Shown one piece after another: positions 50,492-56,626 of a stretch of 64,000 nucleotides of DNA. The DNA comes from Thermoleophilaceae bacterium (lineage in GTDB: Bacteria; Actinomycetota; Thermoleophilia; Solirubrobacterales; Thermoleophilaceae): contig JAUJNT010000001.1 in assembly GCA_030448005.1 (NCBI GenBank), forward strand, positions 159,884 through 223,883, written 5' to 3'. The notes under the pieces were generated by a model, which did not search any database, was not told where the DNA came from, and saw nothing but the letters and a program-made list of their open reading frames with translations. Position 1 is the stretch's first letter. The number at the start of each line of letters is the position of its first letter. Both the position numbers and the translations under genes were made by a program.

Positions 50492-51816
50492 GCTCCCGGG
50501 AGCGCCGGGGCAGTGGTGGCTGGGACGACGTCCTCGCCACCGAGCACCACCTCGCGGGACCCGGGACGGAATGGCGATCCGAGCTCTGGGGCATCGCGGT
50601 CGCCCAGTTCGAGCAGGCCGCCGACGTCCTGGGGCTCGAGCCCGAGGTCCGCGGTCGCCTGCTGGAGCCGCGCCGCTCGCTCGTGGTGAACTTTCCGGTC
50701 AGGCGCGACAGCGGTGAGGTCGAGATGTTCACCGGCTACCGGGTCCAGCACACGCTGGCGATGGGACCGGCGAAGGGCGGGATCCGCTATGCCCCGGGCG
50801 TCTCACTCGGCGAGTGCGCTGCGCTTTCGATGTGGATGAGCATCAAGTGCGCCGTCGTGGGGCTGCCCTTCGGAGGTGCGAAGGGCGGTGTGCGGTGTGA
50901 CCCCAACAGGCTCTCGGCAGGGGAGCTCGAGCGGATCACCCGCCGCTACGCCACCGAGATCCTGCCGATCATCGGGCCGGACAGGGACATCCCGGCTCCC
51001 GACATGGCCACAGGCGAGCGGGAGATGGCCTGGTTCATGGACACCTACTCCCAGCAGGCCGGGCATGGCGTGCCGGAGAGCGTGACCGGCAAGCCGGTGG
51101 TGCTGGGGGGCACGGTGGGGCGCCGGGCCGCTACGGGGCTCGGCGTCGTCTTCTGCATGGAGGCGCTGTTCGAACGGCTCGATTGGAGCATGGACGGCTG
51201 CCGCGTGGCCATACAGGGGTTTGGCAACGTCGGGACGGTGGTGGCCCGGGAGCTGACGCGCCGCGGGGCATCGATCGTCGGGCTGGCCGACGTGACCGGC
51301 GGGCTGCTGGACCCGGAGGGTCTGGACGTGGAGGAGGTGATCGCCTGGGTCGCCGAGCACCGCTTCCTTCGCGGTTGCCCGGCCGGGGAGGCCACAACGC
51401 GCCAAGGCGTGCTCCGCGCCTCGTGCGACGTGCTCATCCCGGCGGCGCTCGAGAAGCAGATAACCGCCGAGAACGCGCAGCAGCTCGAGTGTCGCCTGGT
51501 CGTGGAGGCCGCAAACGGCCCCACCACTCCGGAGGCCGACCGCATCCTGCTCGAGCGGGGAATCATGCTGCTTCCCGACGTGGTGGCCAACGCCGGCGGC
51601 GTCACGGTCAGCTACCTCGAATGGGTGCAGGACCAGCAGAAGTACTTCTGGGACGCGGACACGATCGCCGACCGCATGCGACGCCAGCTGCACGACGCCC
51701 TCGGACGGGTGTTCGACGCCGCCGAGCGCACCGCGGCGGACTGGCGCACGGCGGCCCAGCTCGTTGCGCTGGAGCGCCTGGTCGAGGCCGCGCGGCTGCG
51801 CGCCATCTGGCCCTGA
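50488..51816 (+). CDS. Glutamate dehydrogenase (Glu/Leu/Phe/Val family), probable CUG start
   Basis: A 442-residue amino-acid dehydrogenase interconverting glutamate and 2-oxoglutarate. FTGYRVQHTLAMGPAKGGIRYAPGV, MSIKCAVVGLPFGGAKGGVRCDP with the catalytic lysine, PDRDIPAPDMAT with the catalytic aspartate, and the NAD(P) site VAIQGFGNVGTVVARELTRRGASIVGLAD are intact. The N-terminal FEQAADVLGLEPEVRGRLLEPRRSLVVNFPVR is conserved in the family, yet no ATG, GTG or TTG precedes it in frame near the previous gene. CTG 50488, overlapping the upstream TGA and seven bases after GGAG, is the best start. Confidence 0.9.
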   Translation: MSSRERRGSGGWDDVLATEHHLAGPGTEWRSELWGIAVAQFEQAADVLGLEPEVRGRLLEPRRSLVVNFPVRRDSGEVEMFTGYRVQHTLAMGPAKGGIRYAPGVSLGECAALSMWMSIKCAVVGLPFGGAKGGVRCDPNRLSAGELERITRRYATEILPIIGPDRDIPAPDMATGEREMAWFMDTYSQQAGHGVPESVTGKPVVLGGTVGRRAATGLGVVFCMEALFERLDWSMDGCRVAIQGFGNVGTVVARELTRRGASIVGLADVTGGLLDPEGLDVEEVIAWVAEHRFLRGCPAGEATTRQGVLRASCDVLIPAALEKQITAENAQQLECRLVVEAANGPTTPEADRILLERGIMLLPDVVANAGGVTVSYLEWVQDQQKYFWDADTIADRMRRQLHDALGRVFDAAERTAADWRTAAQLVALERLVEAARLRAIWP

Positions 51817-51837
51817 GCCCGCCGGTGGTGGGCGGGC

Positions 51838-52263
51838 CTACTCGACGAGGTGGGGATAGTCGGCTTCGACCATCGCCTTGTACTTCGCGAACACCGGCTT
51901 GGTTATCGGCGCGAGCGCCAGCGCCTTCTTGATGTTGCCCGACGTCTTGATCCGCCTTCGCGCGACGGCCATCGCGATGTTCTCGCGTCCCTGGAAGTAG
52001 CGGTTGGCCACGTCCGAGTCCATCGTCATCTCCACCTCGGGCTGCCAGGGCACGTCGTCGGACCACTCCCAGCGCAGGTTCTGGCCGTCGGTGACCGCAG
52101 GAGCGAACGTGATGTTGACCACCAGGTCGAGGTCCGGGAACTCGAAGCGCTGGGGCGTCTCGGCGTCGCGGAGCTTCGGTCCCATCTCGGGGTCCGTGCT
52201 CATGAACTCGAAGGTCCTGTCGATGACCTCCCTGAACTCCGCCGCCGACTGAAAGCTGCCCAT
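51838..52263 (-). CDS. SCP2 sterol-binding-domain protein
   Basis: A 141-residue single-domain SCP2-type lipid carrier. The core LDLVVNITFAPAVTDGQNLRWEW followed by VEMTMDSDVANRYFQGRENIAMAVARRRIKTSGNIKKALALAPITKPVFAKYKAMV is typical; the long hydrophobic tunnel of these proteins binds fatty acyl chains or sterol-like lipids. It lies 12 bases downstream of the acyltransferase gene and is probably cotranscribed with it and the SDR gene, in a lipid-related group. Confidence 0.82.
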   Translation of the reverse strand: MGSFQSAAEFREVIDRTFEFMSTDPEMGPKLRDAETPQRFEFPDLDLVVNITFAPAVTDGQNLRWEWSDDVPWQPEVEMTMDSDVANRYFQGRENIAMAVARRRIKTSGNIKKALALAPITKPVFAKYKAMVEADYPHLVE

Positions 52264-52275
52264 GCGGCGCCAACC

Positions 52276-53217
52276 CTAGACGAACGCCCGGCCGCGCTTC
52301 ACGAGGCTCTCGTAGAGCTTGCCCTGGATCGTCTCGCGCACCTGCTCGGAGAGCTCGAGCACGAGGGCGCGGTCATCGGCGGCCGCGGGCCCGTATGCCG
52401 CCGTCTCGATCGGCTCGCAGAACTCGATTCGCCACTTGGAGGGAAGCGGCACCACCCCGATCGGCCCAAGCCATGGAAACGTCGGGGTGAGGGGGAAGTA
52501 GGGCGCCCGCAACAGCCGGGCGAGCAGGGGCGCCTCGCCCAGCTTGGGGTAGATCTCCTCGCTACCCACCACGGCCACCGGGACTATCGGAGCCCCGGTG
52601 CGCAGGGCCACCTCGACGAAGCCGCCGCGACCGAAGCGCTGCAGGCGATAGCGCTCGCTGAACGGCTTGCCGGCGCCCTTGACCCCTTCGGGGAACACGG
52701 CCAGGAGGCGGTCCTGCTCGAGCAGTCGAGACGCGTTGTGGGGCGAGGCGACCACGCCACCGAGCTTCCTGATGGCCACCGACACGTAGGGCAGCTCGAA
52801 GGCCCAGTTGAGCACGAGGAAGCGGGGATAGCGCGGCAGCGGGTGCTCGCGCTGGATCGCGAGCGAGATCATCATGGCGTCCCACGGGAGGATGCCGGCG
52901 TGGTTGGCGGCCAGCAGGACCCGCCCGTGCGCCGGAACGTTGGCGACGCCCCCGGCGCGGACGCGCCACCAGCGCTCGTACAGGAACTCGAAGGCGGGCT
53001 CGACCATCCGCACGAACTCCTCGTCGAAGCCCCACTCGTCCTCCGGGTAGTCCCCGGAGAGCCGCCTGAGCGCCGCGCGTACCCGCTCGCGCGCGTCGCC
53101 CGGAAGGACGGCCGCCGACCGCGTGAGTGCGTCCGGGAGCTCCGCGCCGGCGTCGAGGCCCTCGCGCAGAGCCGCCAGGAAACGGGCGGCCATCTCTATC
53201 TGGCCGGTCGGCGTCAA
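52276..53217 (-). CDS. Lysophospholipid acyltransferase family protein
   Basis: A 313-residue acyltransferase. An N-terminal helical region (about 1-85) precedes the PlsC-like domain: VLLAANHAGILPWDAMMISLAI with the catalytic histidine, FPEGVKGAGKPFSERYRLQRFGRGGFVEVALRTGAPIVPVAVVG, and a C-terminal amphipathic part. The NHxGxxPxD spacing marks the subgroup found with SDR and SCP2 genes in Actinobacteria. TTG 53217 overlaps the upstream SDR stop (TTGA); ATG 53193 is an alternative start. Substrate unknown. Confidence 0.82.
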   Translation of the reverse strand: MTPTGQIEMAARFLAALREGLDAGAELPDALTRSAAVLPGDARERVRAALRRLSGDYPEDEWGFDEEFVRMVEPAFEFLYERWWRVRAGGVANVPAHGRVLLAANHAGILPWDAMMISLAIQREHPLPRYPRFLVLNWAFELPYVSVAIRKLGGVVASPHNASRLLEQDRLLAVFPEGVKGAGKPFSERYRLQRFGRGGFVEVALRTGAPIVPVAVVGSEEIYPKLGEAPLLARLLRAPYFPLTPTFPWLGPIGVVPLPSKWRIEFCEPIETAAYGPAAADDRALVLELSEQVRETIQGKLYESLVKRGRAFV

Positions 53218-54203
53218 GGCGCCACCGGCACCCGCGACGGAGCGGCGCCGGGGCTCCCGCGCCGGGCCAGATAGTCGGTCACCGCCGCCTCCGTGGTGAA
53301 TCGGGGCTCAAAACCGACATCCTCCGACAGACGCGAGGTGTCCACCGCCCGGCCGTAGCGCAGGAGCCGGCGGAAGTCCGGAGACAGGTCGGCCAGGCCG
53401 GCCCGCCGCATCCCGTCCACCACGGGGCCGAACAGCGGCCCGATCACCGGAAGCGAGACGCGGCCCGCAATCCGCAGCATGCGCGTGAGGCCGATCGTGC
53501 CCCGCCCCGCAACGTTCACCGCGCCGTGTACCGGGCGGTGCACCGCCGCCGCGAGCGCGTCCAGGGCGTCGTCCTCGTGCACCAGCTGGATCCGCGGATC
53601 GAACCCGAGATAGGTGGGCGCCACGGGCAGGGAGAGATAGCGGGCGACCTGGGTGTCGAGCGAGGGCCCGATGGCAGGCTGGTAGCGCAGCAGCGTGCAG
53701 GTCACGTCGGGATGGCGGCGGGCGTAGGTGGCGAAGAGGTTCTCGATCTCGGACACGTCACGCTGGAAGCGCGTCCGCAGCGGGTACAGGTGCGCCATGC
53801 CCTCATCGAAGAACTGCGGCGCCTGTGGCTCGGACCCGTAGATGCCGGCGGAGCCGCGGACGACGATGTTGCGGATCTGGGGCGTCCTCTCGCATGCGCT
53901 TATCAGCTGTAGCGAGCCGATCACGTTCACGTCGTGCATCGTCGCGCTCGACATTCCCCGTCCCGGCCGGCGGACGATCTGGTTGTGCACGAGGGTGTCC
54001 ACCGCCGTGGAGGAGATGACGTCCGCGATCGCGGGATCGCGAATGTCGGCGTCGATGAGCTCGGTGCGGCCAATATCGCCGCCGGGGCGGCGGGTGTCTA
54101 GCCCCGCGACGTACTCGAAGCCCGGGTCCTGCTCGAGCCGCCGCGCGAGCGCCGCGCCCACCGAGCTGCCCACCCCTGTGATGAGGACGCGGCGTCCCGC
54201 CAC
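53214..54203 (-). CDS. NAD-dependent epimerase/dehydratase-type SDR protein
   Basis: A 329-residue extended SDR. The dinucleotide site GRRVLITGVGSSVGAALARRL is at the N-terminus; VRGSAGIYGSEPQAP and the C-terminal GLADLSPDFRRLLRYGRAVDTSRLSEDVGFEPRFTTEAAVTDYL fit the epimerase subgroup. In place of the Y-x3-K catalytic pair, the region reads AHLYPLRTRFQRDVSEIE, so the lysine is not obvious and catalysis is uncertain. GTG 54203 lies one base after the upstream stop (TGACGTG). Confidence 0.82.
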   Translation of the reverse strand: MAGRRVLITGVGSSVGAALARRLEQDPGFEYVAGLDTRRPGGDIGRTELIDADIRDPAIADVISSTAVDTLVHNQIVRRPGRGMSSATMHDVNVIGSLQLISACERTPQIRNIVVRGSAGIYGSEPQAPQFFDEGMAHLYPLRTRFQRDVSEIENLFATYARRHPDVTCTLLRYQPAIGPSLDTQVARYLSLPVAPTYLGFDPRIQLVHEDDALDALAAAVHRPVHGAVNVAGRGTIGLTRMLRIAGRVSLPVIGPLFGPVVDGMRRAGLADLSPDFRRLLRYGRAVDTSRLSEDVGFEPRFTTEAAVTDYLARRGSPGAAPSRVPVAP

Positions 54204-54204
54204 G

Positions 54205-54615
54205 TCAGCGCTGGGGCTTGGCTCTCGACCCCGCCCGCGCGGCAGGTTTGCGCCCCGAGCCTCCGCCCGGCCTGGCCTTGGCCGCGGGCTCGGCCTTCGG
54301 GGTCCTCGAGGCCTTCGCACGTGGCTTTTCGGCCAGACTGGCCTCTATTGCCTCGAGCCGCTTGCCGATCCGCCGCAGCTCCGCGCGGATCGCCTTCATG
54401 TCGTCGTGAGTGGCGGGCAGTCGCTCCCCCACCGCAGCGCGCATGGTGCGCCTGCTGCGGGTGAGGCCCTTCTCCGCGCCCTTCACGAGTTCGTCCACCG
54501 ACGCGGAGAGATCCGACGCCGCGCCCTGGGCGAGCTCGCGCGTGCCTACGGTTGCCTGCACCGTACGCTCGACCGCGTCACGAAGGGCATCGGGTATGTC
54601 GCGGCGCTCAGCCAT
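54205..54615 (-). CDS. Phasin-like coiled-coil protein with basic Ala/Pro tail
   Basis: A 136-residue protein. Residues 1-95 are amphipathic helix (DALRDAVERTVQATVGTRELAQGAASDLSASVDELVKGAEKG and MKAIRAELRRIGKRLEAIEASLAEK). The last 40 residues are a Lys/Arg/Ala/Pro tail (KASRTPKAEPAAKARPGGG) like those of DNA-binding or granule-associated proteins. Phasin/PhaF-like proteins coat storage granules and contact the nucleoid. Context with lipid genes agrees, but the match is by composition only. A histone-like role is the alternative. Confidence 0.6.
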   Translation of the reverse strand: MAERRDIPDALRDAVERTVQATVGTRELAQGAASDLSASVDELVKGAEKGLTRSRRTMRAAVGERLPATHDDMKAIRAELRRIGKRLEAIEASLAEKPRAKASRTPKAEPAAKARPGGGSGRKPAARAGSRAKPQR

Positions 54616-54656
54616 GGGCGTCGTGAGTCTATGTGCTCCGGGACCGCATCACTAAC

Positions 54657-55391
54657 GTGCCCGCCGTGCCCGCGCCGGCGCCCATCCACCTGCGTCCGGC
54701 CGCGGACCTGGCCGAGCGCGTGCTCCTACCCGGAGACCCGCACCGCGCCCTGGCGGTGGCGCAGGACCTCCTCGAGAAGCCGCTCATGTTCAACCACGCC
54801 CGCGGGCTCTGGGGGTACACGGGAACCGCTCCTGACGGGGCGCCCCTCTCCGTGCAGTCGACCGGCATGGGAGGGCCGAGCGCCGCTATCGTGATCGAGG
54901 AGCTGCTCGACCTCGGCGCCCGGCGCCTGATCCGGATCGGGACGTGCGCGGCGCTCACCCCCGACCTCGAACTCGGCCGGCTGGTGGCCGTGGGGGAGGT
55001 GGTCGCCTCCGACGGCGTCAGCGCGGCCCTCGGAGCGGGCCACCGCCTGTCCCCGCATGGGGGCTTGACCAGGGCACTGGTCGAGGGCGGCGCCCCGGCG
55101 GTCACGGCGGCCTCCACCGACCTCTTCTACGACCCGCGCCAGGATCTCGATGCCGAGTGGCGGGCCGCCGGCGTGGAGGTGATCGAGATGGAGGCGGGCG
55201 CCCTGCTCGCTCTCGCCGCGAGGCGTGAGGTGTCCGCAGCGGTGCTGCTCGCGATCAGCGACGTCCTCGTGGAGCGATCTCGCCGGCGGATCGGGAGCGA
55301 TGCTCTCGAGCGGGCCGGCCTTGAGCTCGGAAGGGCGGGTTACGCTGCGCTGACCGCCTCCGGCGAAGAGCCGCTCGCTCCCTCTACCTGA
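54657..55391 (+). CDS. Nucleoside phosphorylase family protein
   Basis: A 244-residue NP-I family protein. ERVLLPGDPHRALAVAQ is the N-terminal phosphate-binding strand, QSTGMGGPSAAIVIEELLDLGARRLIRIGTCAAL the GIGxxS-type and central motif, and AGVEVIEMEAGALLALAARREVSAAVLLAISDVL the ribose and base site with the conserved MEA motif. It releases purine or uridine bases from nucleosides using phosphate. GTG 54657 is the assumed start; GTG 54633 and 54666 are alternatives. It is divergent from the phasin-like gene. Confidence 0.82.
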   Translation: MPAVPAPAPIHLRPAADLAERVLLPGDPHRALAVAQDLLEKPLMFNHARGLWGYTGTAPDGAPLSVQSTGMGGPSAAIVIEELLDLGARRLIRIGTCAALTPDLELGRLVAVGEVVASDGVSAALGAGHRLSPHGGLTRALVEGGAPAVTAASTDLFYDPRQDLDAEWRAAGVEVIEMEAGALLALAARREVSAAVLLAISDVLVERSRRRIGSDALERAGLELGRAGYAALTASGEEPLAPST

Positions 55392-55678
55392 CGGATGGTC
55401 TCGTGCCGGGGGGTCGGCGGGGCTCAGGACCAGAGTCGAGCCAAGGTCAGGGACGGCAGCCGGAATCGCCCTTCTCCCTCCAACGCCGTCCTGTCCCGGG
55501 GTCACGGACGACCCTCGCCAGAACGGCCCTCCCATCACACTCTTACCAGCGCCGTGCTTGCGCCACGGCCCTCGGTAGGCAGGACGGCTGTCTCAGCCAG
55601 ACCGCCACTCCCCCTCGGCCCACCGCTGGATTCGCCGGTTCACCCTCCCGCGTGGACCCTCCCGCCCGGCAGGGGTCC

Positions 55679-56125
55679 TTAGGCGGAGTCGGTGACGGTA
55701 AGCCGCTCCTGGGCCCGCGGCACGGGGTCTGCCGCCGGGGAGACCGCCTCTTTAAGGGCGGAGAGGTCGCGGGCCATCTCGTCCAACCGGCGCTCCACGA
55801 GGGCGTTGCGATCGTCGCCCGAGAGCTCCGCCGCGCCAGGGGTGCGCTCTTCGATCCGGTCGAGGGCGTCCTCGATGCCCTCGAGCCGCTGGGATACCGA
55901 CCGCAGCCTGCGGGTCAGACGCTCGATGTCCGCGGCCGAAGGGATGTTGAGCGCGCCCATAGCCGCCTCCTGAGCCTGGACGGCCTTCTCGCGCGCATCG
56001 AGCGCGCGCGAGACCGCCCCACTCACCACTGGATTCGCGATCAGCTCCTCCGCGATCCTGCCCAGAGCCTCCTCGCCCTGCCGGGTGAGCCTGTCGGTCA
56101 CGCTCGGCTCGTGCTCGTCGGTCAT
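55679..56125 (-). CDS. Coiled-coil (phasin-like) protein
   Basis: A 148-residue protein, mostly amphipathic helix: VTDRLTRQGEEALGRIAEELIANPVVSGAVSRALDAREKAVQAQEAAMGALNIPS, then IERLTRRLRSVSQRLEGIEDALDRIEERT and RLDEMARDLSALKEAV. The layout (N-terminal helix, NIPS hinge, coiled coil) resembles poly(R)-hydroxyalkanoic-acid-granule proteins and other actinobacterial phasin-like proteins. ATG 56125 is the first start consistent with the helix. It lies about 1.1 kb from a second coiled-coil protein of similar style. Function uncertain. Confidence 0.62.
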   Translation of the reverse strand: MTDEHEPSVTDRLTRQGEEALGRIAEELIANPVVSGAVSRALDAREKAVQAQEAAMGALNIPSAADIERLTRRLRSVSQRLEGIEDALDRIEERTPGAAELSGDDRNALVERRLDEMARDLSALKEAVSPAADPVPRAQERLTVTDSA

Positions 56126-56318
56126 CGCCAGGCAGGCTACAGCACGCTCCTGCGGGCGTGACCCGCAACGGGAGAGACCCTTCAAGTGCATTGCGGCGAA
56201 ACCGCGGACGGGTTGCCCGGCCGCGAGGCGCGGATGAAAGCCGCGCCGCGCCCGCGCCGCGCGGCGGGAACGCTCACGCTCTACTCGAGCGTGACCTCCC
56301 CCCACCCGTTTCGGCGAG

Positions 56319-56398
56319 CGCATTTGCGGACCGCGTCCCGAGCTCGCATTTGGGGACCACGTCCCGGAGCTCACATTTGGGGACCGCGCCCCGGAACT
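56319..56398. repeat. Three tandem imperfect 27-bp repeats with internal dyad symmetry
   Basis: Units 56319-56344 (26 bases), 56345-56371 and 56372-56398. Each contains CATTTG(C/G)GGAC, and the second has a perfect GGGAC-CAC-GTCCC dyad; the dyads of the others are imperfect. The array lies in the divergent regulatory region, so repeated operators are one reading. Confidence 0.8.
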
Positions 56399-56501
56399 CA
56401 TCACCTCGCGAGGGGTGTAGGTCGCGGCGGTGCCGGCCGATAGTTCCCTCGCGGGCACCCTCAGGGGGAAGACCGCCGCGAGAGCCTCTCGACGAGGGTC
56501 C

Positions 56502-56596
56502 CGGTTGCAAACGCCAAAGGCAACCGATAGCTTTCCCGCGACGAGTAGGTGCTTTCGTCTGATAGCTTGCGCGACGGCGGGGAACACCCCCCCGTC
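56502..56596 (+). promoter_or_regulatory. Structured 5' leader of the peptidoglycan enzyme gene
   Basis: Hairpin 1 has perfect 7-base arms CGGTTGC (56502-56508) and GCAACCG (56520-56526). Hairpin 2 pairs GACGG-C-GGGG (56573-56582) with CCCC-CCGTC (56588-56596), shortly before the GGGGAGGAG ribosome-binding region. It may be a cis-acting RNA; I do not see the ydaO (c-di-AMP) consensus clearly. Confidence 0.35.
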
Positions 56597-56626
56597 CGGG
56601 GTCCCGGGGAGGAGACACACATCAGG

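Larger units (their letters stand above)
56126..56626. other. 500-base gene-free regulatory region upstream of the peptidoglycan enzyme
   Basis: No coding signal stands out. The stretch holds three tandem 27-bp repeats (56319-56398), three scattered GATAG(C/T)T copies (56439, 56526, 56561) each followed closely by a CGCG-containing run, and two hairpins just before the ATG. It separates divergent genes and probably carries both promoters. Confidence 0.55.

Noticed and set aside
55392-55678. A gene in the gap between the convergent nucleoside phosphorylase and coiled-coil genes
   Set aside because: The available frames are Pro/Arg-rich without a ribosome-binding site or motif; I see no feature there.
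56502-56626. ydaO (c-di-AMP) riboswitch before the cell-wall enzyme
   Set aside because: I could not align the conserved GGAACC, GGGGTGAAT and GACAGCTAAC blocks in order; only the structured nature of the leader is kept as a claim.
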